Source: Amarobacter sp964507025
Lineage (GTDB): Bacteria > Chloroflexota > Dehalococcoidia > Tepidiformales > Tepidiformaceae
Direction: 5' to 3'
Assembly (NCBI GenBank): GCA_964507025.1
Contig: CAZDOK010000003.1
Span: 186,001 to 250,000, forward strand
DNA: 64,000 bases
The notes beneath the pieces are model-generated. The model saw only the letters and a program-made list of their open reading frames with translations. It was not told where the DNA came from and did no database searches. Below, in pieces: positions 7,527 through 16,296 of the stretch. A program made the position numbers and the translations under genes. Within the stretch, counting starts at the first letter, position 1, and each line of letters begins with the position of its first letter.

Positions 7527-8699
7527 ATGGACTTCAAGTTTTCCGAAGAACACAACGCCCTCCGCGCCGAGGTGCGCGCTTTCCTGACCGATGCCCTGCC
7601 CAAGGACCGGGGATCTGGCCCGGTGCGGCCCACCAGCCAGGAGAACTGGCCCGAGCAGATGGCATTCATGAAGAAGCTCGCGGCCAGGGGGTGGGTGGCG
7701 CCCGCCTGGCCGAAGGAGTACGGCGGCCTCGCGTGGTCCCACATCAAGCAGATGATCTTTAGCGAGGAGCTCTCATACGCCGGTGCTCCGGACGGCGGCC
7801 GCGTGTTCAACGTTGGCATGATCGGCCCCACGCTCATCGTCCACGGGAGTGAGGAACAGAAGAAGGAGCACCTGCCGCGGATCACCAACGCCGAGGTCAC
7901 CTGGTGCCAGGGATACAGTGAGCCCGGTGCCGGGTCCGACCTCGCCAGCCTCCAGACGCGTGCCGTCCGCGATGGCGACGACTACATCGTGAACGGCCAG
8001 AAGATCTGGACGACGGGGGCCCACCATTCCGACTGGTGCTTCCTGTTGGTGCGCTCCGACCCCAATGCCCCGAAGCACAAGGGCATCTCGTTCCTGCTTG
8101 TCGACATGAAATCGCCGGGCATCACCGTACGTCCGATCGTGAACATGGCGGGGTACCACGAATTCAACGAGGTGTTCTTCGAGGACGTGCGTGTACCCGT
8201 CCGCAACCGCGTCGGCGAAGAGAATAATGGCTGGTATGTGGCCATGACGCTGCTCGACTTCGAGCGTTCGAATGTGGCTTCGATTGCCGCCAACCAGCGA
8301 ACGCTCGAAATGCTCATCGCAGATATGCGCGAGCGGAAGCCCGGCGCGGCATATCGCGACATCCTCCGGCACCGGCTAGCCGACATGTGGCTCGCGAACG
8401 AAACGGGCCGGCTGTTGAGCTACCGCACCGCGTGGATGCAGGAAGCCGGGCGGGTCGCGAACTACGAAGCATCGGTCATCAAGGTGTTCGCGACCGAGCT
8501 TGCCGCCCGCATCACCAACTTCGGCGTCAACCAGCTTGGCCCTGCGGGGGCGCTCGAGCCCGACTCGAAATGGGCTGCCATGGACGGCGTGATGGAGAAG
8601 GGCCACCTGGTCAACGTTTCGCCGCTCATCTACAGCGGCTCGAGCGAGATCCAGCGGAACATCATCGCGACCCGGGGTCTCGGACTCCCGCGCGACTGA
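7527..8699 (+). CDS. Acyl-CoA dehydrogenase
   Basis: A 390-residue FAD enzyme that oxidises acyl-CoA to enoyl-CoA, passing electrons to electron-transfer flavoprotein. Family features are WCQGYSEPGAGSDLASLQT (substrate and FAD binding), the DYIVNGQKIWTTGAHHSDW strand, and the C-terminal VSPLIYSGSSEIQRNIIA segment. The length is normal. It has a strong GGAGGA ribosome site and its own promoter with an operator. Other beta-oxidation genes (ligase, thiolase, MaoC pair, enoyl-CoA hydratase) are scattered across the window. Chain-length preference is unknown. Confidence 0.92.
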   Translation: MDFKFSEEHNALRAEVRAFLTDALPKDRGSGPVRPTSQENWPEQMAFMKKLAARGWVAPAWPKEYGGLAWSHIKQMIFSEELSYAGAPDGGRVFNVGMIGPTLIVHGSEEQKKEHLPRITNAEVTWCQGYSEPGAGSDLASLQTRAVRDGDDYIVNGQKIWTTGAHHSDWCFLLVRSDPNAPKHKGISFLLVDMKSPGITVRPIVNMAGYHEFNEVFFEDVRVPVRNRVGEENNGWYVAMTLLDFERSNVASIAANQRTLEMLIADMRERKPGAAYRDILRHRLADMWLANETGRLLSYRTAWMQEAGRVANYEASVIKVFATELAARITNFGVNQLGPAGALEPDSKWAAMDGVMEKGHLVNVSPLIYSGSSEIQRNIIATRGLGLPRD

Positions 8700-8705
8700 T
8701 ATCAT
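8700..8705 (+). promoter_or_regulatory. Leaderless -10 box of the Uma2-family gene
   Basis: TATCAT lies six bases before ATG 8712, at the end of the preceding coding sequence. No ribosome site is present. Confidence 0.5.
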
Positions 8706-8711
8706 GCCGGC

Positions 8712-9284
8712 ATGAGCGCGAGCCCGAAGTCTGAGACGGTCCTCACGGCCGAGGAGTTCTGGGAACTCCCCGAGCCTCCCCACGGCGGGCGCCTTGAGCT
8801 CGTCGAAGGGAGGGTAGTTGCGGACATGCCTGTTGGACGTATGCATGCCCGGCTGGCCAGCCGCGTGGTGACAGCCCTGAGCATCTTTGTCGATCGCCAG
8901 GGGCTGGGCGAGATTCACGTTGAACTTGGTCACCGTACCACCCGGCAGCCCGATTCCGTTCGCGCGCCCGATGTGTCGTTCGTGGCAGCCCAGCGGCTCG
9001 CGAACATGCCGATGGACGGCTTTGTCGAAGGCGCGCCCGACCTCGCGATCGAGATCATGTCACCGGAGGACCGCGAGCCGGACGTCGCCCGCAAGGTCGA
9101 GGAGTATTTCGACGCCGGCGCGAAACGCGTGTGGATCGTTCGCCCCCGCAACCGGACGATCACCGTGCACCGGCCGGGGGGCGATGCGCACACGTACACG
9201 AACCGGGATGCGCTCACGAGCGACGATGCCGGGTTCGCCGCCGATGGCTTCACGCTCGACCTGCCCGGCCTGTTCGCGGAGTGA
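8712..9284 (+). CDS. Uma2 family (DUF820) nuclease-fold protein
   Basis: A 190-residue protein of the Uma2 family, which has a restriction-endonuclease-like fold. The core motifs are RAPDVSFV and APDLAIEIMSPED followed by ARKVEEYFDAGAKRVW, the PD-(D/E)xK arrangement. These genes are abundant in cyanobacteria and Chloroflexota, usually as solitary copies of unknown function; nuclease activity is assumed from the fold. A -10 box is placed for leaderless expression. Confidence 0.85.
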   Translation: MSASPKSETVLTAEEFWELPEPPHGGRLELVEGRVVADMPVGRMHARLASRVVTALSIFVDRQGLGEIHVELGHRTTRQPDSVRAPDVSFVAAQRLANMPMDGFVEGAPDLAIEIMSPEDREPDVARKVEEYFDAGAKRVWIVRPRNRTITVHRPGGDAHTYTNRDALTSDDAGFAADGFTLDLPGLFAE

Positions 9285-9333
9285 TGCCGGCCGAGCAGCG
9301 GCATCTGACTGCCATTGCGGGAGCCCGCCGCTC

Positions 9334-10101
9334 ATGACGGGGCCGCTCCTTCGGCAGGCCGGGGAAGCCTTCAAGCGCACGTTTGCCGCGCAGCTCGGGT
9401 GCGAGCCGGAGGCATTCGAGTCCAACGCGCTGACCATCGTGGAGCGCCCGGAGGATTCTCGCGAACAACAGCTCGGCATCGTCGCCACGTGCGGAACGGG
9501 GTCGGTGCTCTCGGTGAAGGACCCCCGCCTCGGCGCCTGGGCGCGCGAGCAACCGCTCGAGGCGCACTACCGGATCTTCCTGCCGTCGTTCCTCGAAGGG
9601 ATGGCCGCGCGCGCTCGTGAGCTCGGATACGGGGGCGCGCGCTCTCACAGTCCGTCGGAGGGCATGGTGCTGGCGGCGGACCTGTCCCCCCGGGCCCTGC
9701 CCCCGGGCTACGGCATCGCCGAACTTCCGCTCGCCGAGCAGGAGCGCCTCCGCCCCGGACGGGAGTTCGAGAACGCCCTGGCCGAGCCCGGGGAGGACGC
9801 GAAGATCGCTTCCATGCGCATTGCGTTCGGCGCGTACGCGCCGGATGGCGCGCTCGCGGGGGTTGCCGGCGTGTGGGAACAGTACCCGGGTACCGACGAA
9901 ATCGGGCTGGATGTGGCCCGCGCGCACCGGGGCCAGGGCCTTGCGACCGCCCTCACCATCCACGCCACCCGCTGGGTCCGCGCCAATGGGCGGTGGCCTA
10001 TCTACACCTATGGCATCACCAACGTGCGATCAATGAACAACGGGCTCTCCGCGGGTTACCGCCCGCTCTGGTTGCTTTCGGTGGTGTACACGCCGGACTA
10101 A
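9334..10101 (+). CDS. GNAT family N-acetyltransferase
   Basis: A 255-residue protein with an extended N-terminal half and a C-terminal GNAT domain. The acetyl-CoA loop is seen in DVARAHRGQGLATALTIHATRW, and the final NVRSMNNGLSAGYRPL is the usual N-x-x-M-x-x-x-N...G-Y/F end of the fold. ATG 9334 follows the Uma2 gene by 49 bases; earlier in-frame codons overlap that gene. It meets the convergent methyltransferase gene with a four-base overlap. The substrate is unknown. Confidence 0.75.
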   Translation: MTGPLLRQAGEAFKRTFAAQLGCEPEAFESNALTIVERPEDSREQQLGIVATCGTGSVLSVKDPRLGAWAREQPLEAHYRIFLPSFLEGMAARARELGYGGARSHSPSEGMVLAADLSPRALPPGYGIAELPLAEQERLRPGREFENALAEPGEDAKIASMRIAFGAYAPDGALAGVAGVWEQYPGTDEIGLDVARAHRGQGLATALTIHATRWVRANGRWPIYTYGITNVRSMNNGLSAGYRPLWLLSVVYTPD

Positions 10102-10853
10102 CTCGAACAGCGCAGCACTACGAGGTCCAGGTAATCCACGAGCGGCCCGTGTTCCTCGCCGTGAGAGATGGCCGTGTCGAGCCGCGCTAACCCGTTGGTG
10201 AAGGCTTGCTCCGATATCCCGCGGAGCGTTGTGTCGGCCCGCAGTGCAACCCGCTCGCGGAACTCCGCGAGGCTATCGACTGTTACCTGTGGCACGGTTT
10301 CCACCCTCTCCAGGCGGAATCCCGCCGCGCCGAAATCGCGCTCCACCTGCTCCACGCCCGGGAACGTTTCGACTACTCCGGCGGCTTCGGGGAAGAATCG
10401 GAAGAGCGTGATTCCAGCAGTCCGTCCGGGGAACGCGCTTCGGATGAGCACCCGGGCCCCCGGCGCCAGGACCCGCCGGATCTCATGTGCCGCCGCGCGC
10501 AGATCCGGGATGTGGTGGATCACGGTCGACAGCCACGCGGCGCCGCAAGAGCCATCCGCGAGCGGCAGGTGTTCGGCGTCGCCCGCCAGGTAACTGATCC
10601 GCTCGTCGTTCGTGCTCGCGGCCGCCACGGCGCGCATCGCCTCGGAGGGCTCGACGCCCACCACCTCGACGCCGAACCACGGCGGAAACAGCGCAGCGAA
10701 CTGCCCGGTACCGCTCCCGATGTCGGCAACCCGAAGTTCGAGCCCTTCGAGATATGGACGGAGGGCGGTGCGCCAACCCGAGAGGCCCTCCTCGCTGAGT
10801 GCCCGGCCACGAGCGTAGTGGGCCGCTACTTCGTCGTAGTCGATCCGTGCCAC
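10098..10853 (-). CDS. Class I SAM-dependent methyltransferase
   Basis: A 251-residue methyltransferase with motif I VADIGSGTGQFAALF, the acidic end of beta 2 in VVGVEPSEAM, a motif near YLAGDAEHLPLAD, and AWLSTVIHHIPD. The layout is that of UbiE/Methyltransf_11 enzymes acting on small molecules. The GTG start at 10853 has no ribosome site and CACACT lies six bases upstream, a weaker version of the leaderless pattern. It is convergent with the acetyltransferase gene. No pathway context. Confidence 0.8.
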   Translation of the reverse strand: MARIDYDEVAAHYARGRALSEEGLSGWRTALRPYLEGLELRVADIGSGTGQFAALFPPWFGVEVVGVEPSEAMRAVAAASTNDERISYLAGDAEHLPLADGSCGAAWLSTVIHHIPDLRAAAHEIRRVLAPGARVLIRSAFPGRTAGITLFRFFPEAAGVVETFPGVEQVERDFGAAGFRLERVETVPQVTVDSLAEFRERVALRADTTLRGISEQAFTNGLARLDTAISHGEEHGPLVDYLDLVVLRCSS

Positions 10854-10916
10854 GCGCCAAGTGTGCCGCGCCCTGCCACGCGCGGAAAGACCGCCGAATC
10901 CGGCAACTGGCCCGGG

Positions 10917-11477
10917 TTAGCCGCCGTATTCCCAGCCCAGGTCGCGCTCGATGAGCATGTCGCCGGGGCGCAGCCGTTCCCCGTCGGTACAGCGCCCGAC
11001 CACAATAGTGTGGTCGCCTGTGGGCACGATTTGCTCGACTTCGCAGGCGATCCAGCCGAGGGCGTCATCGAGGACCGGGCAACCGTTGTCGTGGAACGCA
11101 TGGGGGATGTCCGCCAGCTTGTCGATCACCTGTGCCGCCGCCGCCTCCGATCGGCCCCGAACCTTCTTCGCCTCCGAGGGCATCACCACCCTGCGGGCGA
11201 TTTCGTGGCCGTCCTTCTCGTGCAAGAGGTTCACCGTGAACACCCCGGTCTCGCGGATGAACCGCAGCGTGCGGGCGTCGTTCTCGATGGAAACCGCCAC
11301 CAGCCTGGGTTTGAACGAGACCTGCATCACCCAGTCGGCGAGCATCGCGTTCAAGGACCCATCGCTGCTGCGGGAACCGATGACGTGTACCCCGTAGGAG
11401 AGCGCGAGGAGCGCCTTTTCGACGCCTTCGAGTTCCCTTGGCGAACCAGGGAGGTTGGGCAATTCGGGATGGGTCAC
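10917..11477 (-). CDS. Flavin reductase-like (FMN-binding split barrel) protein
   Basis: A 186-residue protein of the flavin reductase family that provides reduced flavin to monooxygenases or acts as a flavoprotein itself. Typical features are LSYGVHVIGSRSSDGSLNAM near residue 30, the KPRLVAVSIEND strand, TGVFTVNLL and, late, DHTIVVGRC. The start is GTG 11477 with a GAGGTG ribosome site. It could serve the LLM monooxygenase at 1.4 kb or the one at 50.8 kb, but neither is linked. Confidence 0.8.
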   Translation of the reverse strand: MTHPELPNLPGSPRELEGVEKALLALSYGVHVIGSRSSDGSLNAMLADWVMQVSFKPRLVAVSIENDARTLRFIRETGVFTVNLLHEKDGHEIARRVVMPSEAKKVRGRSEAAAAQVIDKLADIPHAFHDNGCPVLDDALGWIACEVEQIVPTGDHTIVVGRCTDGERLRPGDMLIERDLGWEYGG

Positions 11478-11540
11478 GTGGCACCTCGGAACGGGATGTC
11501 CCCATCATCGTGCCATGCGAACCCGCAGCGCGCAGTGAGT

Positions 11541-12263
11541 TCAGGCAGTGGCGCTCAGTTCGACAGCGCCTTCGCCCGCCGGCACCAGGGCCGGACGACT
11601 GCGAGTACTGAAGCGGTAGCCGATGAAGATGAGGATGATCCCGGCGAACTCGGTGACATACAGCACCTCGGTGTAGCCGGCTCGTGTAAAGCTGCCGCCA
11701 ATGCCCGGGAGGATTGCACCGGCGGCGATGAGGATGTTCGCCGCCATCCGTGTGGAGTCGCCCCCCTCGCGGTAGCGAACCGCCGAGGCCACCGCGCCGC
11801 CCACGAGGAAGATGAAAGCGTAGGTGTTCACCAGCGGGCTGAAGGCGCGCACCCAGTTCCACTCGATGACCTCGCCGGAGAGCTTCTTCTCATCAGCCAG
11901 GGCGGCATCGACCGGTGTGAGGAGCACGAATACAGAGGCAATTGCCACGTACGTCACGAGCGCCACCGCGAGGCGGTTGGCAGCAGCCCGTGGGAGCAGG
12001 AGGTAGACGGTGCCCTGGGCAAGCGGCGCGCCGCCGAGCAGCGCTCCTGAGACGTACCATGAGCGGAAGATGCCCTCGCTCCAGCCGAAGACGGCCGTCC
12101 AACCTTCCATGAAGGTGCCCACTCCAAAGAGAACGATCCCGGCTCCCCACCAGAGGAGGTGAGGCGCATCGCCCTTCTGGTTCCACCGCATGAACACAAC
12201 CGCCGCGAACGCAGCGGAGAGGACGGTGGTGGCGATCGGGATGTAGATGACTGCGTCGCCCAC
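11541..12263 (-). CDS. Seven-helix membrane protein of unknown function
   Basis: A 240-residue protein with about seven hydrophobic helices, starting AVIYIPIATTVLSAAFAAVV and ending FAGIILIFIGYRF. Several helices carry Trp, Glu or His-type residues at their ends (HLLWWGAG, FMEGW, VIEWNWVRAF). The short soluble tail is Ala/Glu-rich. It is transcribed away from the importer operon that starts at 12.38 kb. I do not recognise the family. Confidence 0.65.
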   Translation of the reverse strand: MGDAVIYIPIATTVLSAAFAAVVFMRWNQKGDAPHLLWWGAGIVLFGVGTFMEGWTAVFGWSEGIFRSWYVSGALLGGAPLAQGTVYLLLPRAAANRLAVALVTYVAIASVFVLLTPVDAALADEKKLSGEVIEWNWVRAFSPLVNTYAFIFLVGGAVASAVRYREGGDSTRMAANILIAAGAILPGIGGSFTRAGYTEVLYVTEFAGIILIFIGYRFSTRSRPALVPAGEGAVELSATA

Positions 12264-12305
12264 GGGACGGCTCCGGCACGGTGGAATGCAGGCCGGCGGT
12301 CCCGC

Positions 12306-12333
12306 GTGACCGAACGGCAGGCAGCGCTATACT
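12306..12333 (+). promoter_or_regulatory. Promoter of the metal/cobalamin importer operon
   Basis: GTGACC at 12306-12311 and TATACT at 12328-12333 are spaced by 16 bases. The transcript would start about 40 bases before the first gene. No cobalamin riboswitch fits in this short leader. Confidence 0.5.
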
Positions 12334-12379
12334 AGCCTAAACCTCGCCAGGCGGCGAAAGAAAAGGAATCTTGCTAAGT

Positions 12380-13411
12380 ATGAGAGATTTGTTCACCCGC
12401 CGGGTTCGGCTCTTGCTCCCGGCTGTGGCCCTTCTCGCGATGTTCGCTGCCGTAGCGTGCGGCGGCGATGATGACGATGAGCCCACGCCCACGGCCGAAG
12501 CCACGACCCCGGCCGCTTCGGTCACATCCGAGGCATCGCCCAGCGCAACCGCTCCAGCCGCAGCTTACCCGGTGAAGGTTACCGACCTGCTCGGGCGCGA
12601 GGTGGAAATCAAGGCGAAGCCCGCGACGATTGTGGCACTGAGCCCGACGGCGACCGAGTTTGTGTATGCGGCAGGCGGAACGGTCGCTGGCCGCACGTCC
12701 TCAGTCGACTATCCGGAGGCGGCGAAGGCGGCCAAGGATATCGGCACGGCCTATCAGCCGAACTTCGAGGCGATCCTGGCGCTTAAGCCCGACCTGATCG
12801 TGGCCGACTCGGTGATCCATGCGCAGCCCAACCTGCGCCAGCCGATCGAGCAGCTCCCGGTGCCGGTGATCTTCGCCGGGGCCGACAGCTACCAGCACGT
12901 GCTCGACGGGCTGACCCTCATGGGTGAGGTGCTCGATGCAACGGCGACCACGGAAAAGGTGATCGCGGATATCACGAAGGCGCGCGACGAGGCGAAGGCG
13001 GCCATCGCCGGCAAGCAGGTTTCAGCCGTGGCGCTCATCGCCGATCGCGACAACACGCTCTACGCAGCCAAGGACGCGAGCTTTGCTGGAGATATCCTGA
13101 AGCAGCTCGGGATCACGAATCCAGCGGCGGCGCAGCCCGATTCCGGCCCCTTCCCGGGCTACACGACACTGGCCGCCGAGAAGCTGGTGGAGTTCAACCC
13201 CGACTTCATCTTCGCCATCACGCCCGCGCCGCCCCCGGCACCGCGGCTGGCCGCGCTCATCCCCACCATTCCTCCGTTCCGCGGCCTGAAGGCAGTCACG
13301 CAGAACCACGTCGTCGATGCCGAGGTGCAGATCTTCCTCCAGGCCCCGGGGCCGCGCATCGTCGAGGCGTTCAAGGTGGTAGCCGATTCCGTCAAGGGGT
13401 CTTCGAACTAG
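12380..13411 (+). CDS. ABC importer substrate-binding lipoprotein (BtuF/FepB type)
   Basis: A 343-residue lipoprotein of cluster A-II (helical backbone metal receptor). The signal peptide ends in the lipobox VAC, then a Thr/Pro-rich linker, then the receptor domain (KVTDLLGREVEIKAKPATIV to the end). Such proteins bind cobalamin, haem or ferric siderophores outside the membrane. The first gene of a three-gene operon with permease and ATPase. ATG 12380 is favoured; a TTG nine bases earlier lies closer to the AAAAGGA site and is an alternative. Substrate identity cannot be read from sequence. Confidence 0.88.
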   Translation: MRDLFTRRVRLLLPAVALLAMFAAVACGGDDDDEPTPTAEATTPAASVTSEASPSATAPAAAYPVKVTDLLGREVEIKAKPATIVALSPTATEFVYAAGGTVAGRTSSVDYPEAAKAAKDIGTAYQPNFEAILALKPDLIVADSVIHAQPNLRQPIEQLPVPVIFAGADSYQHVLDGLTLMGEVLDATATTEKVIADITKARDEAKAAIAGKQVSAVALIADRDNTLYAAKDASFAGDILKQLGITNPAAAQPDSGPFPGYTTLAAEKLVEFNPDFIFAITPAPPPAPRLAALIPTIPPFRGLKAVTQNHVVDAEVQIFLQAPGPRIVEAFKVVADSVKGSSN

Positions 13412-13444
13412 CCGGCAAAGCCGGAGAAGAGGACAGCGGTTACC

Positions 13445-14488
13445 ATGACCGGGATGGCCGCTCCGACAACACGCGAAAGCGGGGCGCTCGCAGGGCGCTC
13501 CGCTTTTCGTTCCTTCAATCGCCCGGCGATCGTCCTGGTTCTTGGTGCCCTCGTGCTCTGCATTGTGGCGTTTGCCAGCCTGATGTATGGGGCGATCACC
13601 CTTTCGTTCGGCCAGGCGTGGTCGGGGCTCACGTCTGAATCCGATGTCTTCGCCCGGAACGTGGTCTGGCAGATCCGCTTCCCCCGGGTTGTCGATGCGA
13701 TGCTCGTGGGGGCATCGCTCGCGGCTGCCGGTGCCCTCCTCCAGGGGGTGACACGGAACCCGCTCGCCGACCCCACGATCCTCGGCGTGACGGCCGCGTC
13801 CGGTCTCGCGAGCGCCGCGGTGATCGTCGCCAACCCGCAGGTCCCCCAGTGGGGCATTGCCATGGCGTGTGCGGTGGGAGGTCTCGGCGGCGCCGGCATT
13901 CTCTACGTGATCGCCTGGCGGGGTGCGGTCTCGCCGGTCCGGCTGGCGCTGGCCGGCGTCGCGCTCTCGGCGTTCTTCGGAGCCGCCATCGTCGGGCTGC
14001 TCTCCAGTTCCCGGACGTTCCTCCAGACCAGCCTCGGCTTCCTGGCCGGGGGCATGTACGGCTCGGAGTGGCGCGACTTCCGCGCGATGCTCCCGTATGT
14101 CGTTCCCGGGCTCCTTGGCGCCTTTCTCCTCGCCGGGAGGCTCAATGTGCTTGCTCTCGGCGACGATGTGGCGGCCGGGTTGGGCATTCTCACCGATCGC
14201 ACCCGGCTCCTCGTGCTGACGGTCGTGGGGATTCTCACGGCGGCCGCGGTCTCTGTTGCCGGAATGGTGAGCTTCGTGGGGCTCGTGTGCCCGCACCTGG
14301 CACGCTACTCCGTCGGCCACGATAACCGCCTCCTCATCCCGGTTGCCGCGCTCTATGGGGCGATCCTGGTCTCGGGGGCCGACCTTGCCGCCCGGCTCGT
14401 CATCAGTCCCTCGGAGGTGCCGATGGGCATCATCACCGCCGGGATCGGCGCGCCGTTTCTCCTCTACCTGGTGAGGTTCCGCGAATGA
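13445..14488 (+). CDS. FecCD-family ABC permease
   Basis: A 347-residue integral membrane protein with about ten helices, the BtuC/FecCD type. Characteristic segments are AAAGALLQGVTRNPLADPTI, LGFLAGGMYGSEW and AVSVAGMVSFVGLVCPHLAR. It imports the ligand delivered by the upstream lipoprotein. Its last four bases (ATGA) overlap the start of the ATPase gene, which shows translational coupling. Confidence 0.92.
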   Translation: MTGMAAPTTRESGALAGRSAFRSFNRPAIVLVLGALVLCIVAFASLMYGAITLSFGQAWSGLTSESDVFARNVVWQIRFPRVVDAMLVGASLAAAGALLQGVTRNPLADPTILGVTAASGLASAAVIVANPQVPQWGIAMACAVGGLGGAGILYVIAWRGAVSPVRLALAGVALSAFFGAAIVGLLSSSRTFLQTSLGFLAGGMYGSEWRDFRAMLPYVVPGLLGAFLLAGRLNVLALGDDVAAGLGILTDRTRLLVLTVVGILTAAAVSVAGMVSFVGLVCPHLARYSVGHDNRLLIPVAALYGAILVSGADLAARLVISPSEVPMGIITAGIGAPFLLYLVRFRE

Positions 14489-15321
14489 AGCTCACCGTTG
14501 AGGATGTCCGCCTCGGCTACAACGGCCGTGTCGTGGTCGATGGCGTGTCGTTCGCGGTCGAGCCCGGCGAAATGGTTTCGATAGTCGGCCCGAACGGAAG
14601 CGGCAAGAGCACCCTCCTGCGCGGCATGTCCCGTCTCCAGAAGCCGATGAGCGGCCGCGTTTTGCTCGACGAAACCGACATTCGTGCGATGAGCGCCCGC
14701 CAGGTCGCCCGCAACCTGGCCATCCTCACGCAGTCTCCCGATGCCGGCGCGGACCTCACGGTCCGCGAACTCGTGTTCCGGGGGCGTTATCCGCACCAGG
14801 GCATCCTCCAGCGGGTGACGGCTGCCGACATCGAGGCGGTGGAATGGGCGATGGAGGCCGCCGATACGGCCCAGTTCGCAACGCGGCCGCTGGGGAGCCT
14901 GTCCGGCGGCGAGCGCCAGCGCGCGTGGATCGCCCTCGCGCTCGCTCAGCAACCGCGCGTGCTCCTCCTCGACGAGCCCACCAGCTTCCTCGATATCTCT
15001 CACCAGGTGGAAGTGATGCATCTCCTTAGGAGGCTCAACCACGAGGGGATGACGGTGGTGGTCGTGCTCCACGACCTGGTGCTCGCCGCCCGCTTCTCCG
15101 ACCGGGTGATCGCGATGCGTTCGGGCCAGGTCGAGTTCGATGGCCCGCCTCGCCAGGTGCTCGAACCGGTGGGCCTCGAGCGCGTGTTTGGCTGTCCGAT
15201 GATGATTCTCACTGACCCCGACTCCGGGCTCCCCATCCCGCTGCCGCGCCCCGACCCGGCGCTGTGCCCTGTCGCCCACGGCGAGCCGGCAGACGCCACC
15301 TCTCGGCCCCCACACGCCTGA
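14485..15321 (+). CDS. ABC transporter ATP-binding protein (FecE/BtuD type)
   Basis: A 278-residue ATPase that powers the importer. Walker A is GPNGSGKST (35-43), the signature is LSGGERQRAWIALAL, Walker B is VLLLDEPTSFLD and the switch His is in VVVLHDLVLA. It overlaps the permease gene by four bases and is the last gene of the operon, followed by a strong terminator hairpin. The final 30 residues, rich in Pro, extend past the usual end of the family. Confidence 0.93.
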   Translation: MKLTVEDVRLGYNGRVVVDGVSFAVEPGEMVSIVGPNGSGKSTLLRGMSRLQKPMSGRVLLDETDIRAMSARQVARNLAILTQSPDAGADLTVRELVFRGRYPHQGILQRVTAADIEAVEWAMEAADTAQFATRPLGSLSGGERQRAWIALALAQQPRVLLLDEPTSFLDISHQVEVMHLLRRLNHEGMTVVVVLHDLVLAARFSDRVIAMRSGQVEFDGPPRQVLEPVGLERVFGCPMMILTDPDSGLPIPLPRPDPALCPVAHGEPADATSRPPHA

Positions 15322-15348
15322 GGGGAGATGGCCGAATCCCGCGAAACG

Positions 15349-15378
15349 GAACCGGGGACCGATGCCGGTCCCCGGTTC
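15349..15378. terminator. Bidirectional terminator between convergent genes
   Basis: GAACCGGGGACC pairs with GGTCCCCGGTTC across a GATGCC loop, a perfect twelve-base stem. It sits between the importer operon and the convergent secreted-protein gene. There is no U-tract. Confidence 0.75.
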
Positions 15379-15405
15379 ACGCAGTGGATTGTTGGTGGTG
15401 CAGGT

Positions 15406-16170
15406 TCAGGCGGCTTCGCGCAGGGGCTCTCCGAGCCGGAACGCGGACGGGTCGAGCTCCCACACGGCAGTGAAGTAGTCCTCCGCGCTGGACTCATCGG
15501 GCGCGACCTGGCCATGGTAGAGGTACTCCTCCGCGCTGCCGGCGGCCTTCAACCTGGCGCGCCAACCATCCACCACGGCCATCGAGCACATGGCGTCGTG
15601 CAGGTAGACACCCCTGCAGCCGTCCGGCCACTGGACCGCCTCGAAGGACTCGACGGAGACATCGTCCATGGAGACGCCGAGAGCATCGGCCAGGTGGCGG
15701 CGCACCGCCCACTGCGGGTCGGCGAGCCGGCCGGGCTCGTCCTGGTTGTCGCTCACAGGAGTATCGACCGTCGCCTCGCCCTCAGCCAGGAACGAGACCG
15801 CCACGAAATCGACCTGCGAGCCGTGGTACACGTAGGTATCGCCTTCGGCTGTGGCCAGGACGGCCACGAAGCCGTCCGTGAGGGCCATCAGACAGGTGGC
15901 GTTGGGGTAGTACACGCCCATGCAGCTGTTTGGCCAGGTGACGTTCTCGAAAGACTTGAGCGAGACATCGTTGCTCTCGATGCCCAGCCGCTTCGCAAGG
16001 TCCCGGCGCATGTCGCGCACAACCGGCTGTTCGCCTGCGACGTCGCCTCCGGTTCCATGGGTGCCTCCCGTGCTGCCATTCCTATCAAACGCAGCGACAG
16101 CGCTCACAACCGTAATCGCGGCCAGTGCCGCTCCAAGTATTCCGCCCCCGAGCAATCGCATGTTCTTCAC
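15406..16170 (-). CDS. Secreted protein with two repeats of a WP-x-x-C domain
   Basis: A 254-residue protein with an N-terminal membrane helix or signal (residues 5-28) and two homologous repeats. Repeat 1 (about 51-117) and repeat 2 (about 154-219) share the pattern L-A-x-x-L-G...D-V-S-x-x-S-F-E-x-V-x-W-P-(N/D)-x-C, then C after nine residues and an end in Y-x-Y-H-G. The cysteine pair in each repeat probably forms a disulphide outside the cell. GTG 16170 is chosen for its AAAGGAGA ribosome site. I do not know the function; related repeats occur in other Chloroflexota surface proteins as I recall. Confidence 0.7.
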   Translation of the reverse strand: MKNMRLLGGGILGAALAAITVVSAVAAFDRNGSTGGTHGTGGDVAGEQPVVRDMRRDLAKRLGIESNDVSLKSFENVTWPNSCMGVYYPNATCLMALTDGFVAVLATAEGDTYVYHGSQVDFVAVSFLAEGEATVDTPVSDNQDEPGRLADPQWAVRRHLADALGVSMDDVSVESFEAVQWPDGCRGVYLHDAMCSMAVVDGWRARLKAAGSAEEYLYHGQVAPDESSAEDYFTAVWELDPSAFRLGEPLREAA

Positions 16171-16296
16171 GCGCGCTCTCCTTTCAGGTGAAGTCTCCGT
16201 TCCAGACTCCCTCCGGGGCGCTGGTGTTCCCTCGTCTGAGGCGGCTCTTACCCTCTCTTGCCGGCCGGGCGTGGAGCGCTTCACACAGCGGGGCGT

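Noticed and set aside
12264..12379. Cobalamin riboswitch before the BtuF-type gene
   Set aside because: The leader after the predicted transcript start is about 40 bases, far too short, and no B12-box was seen.
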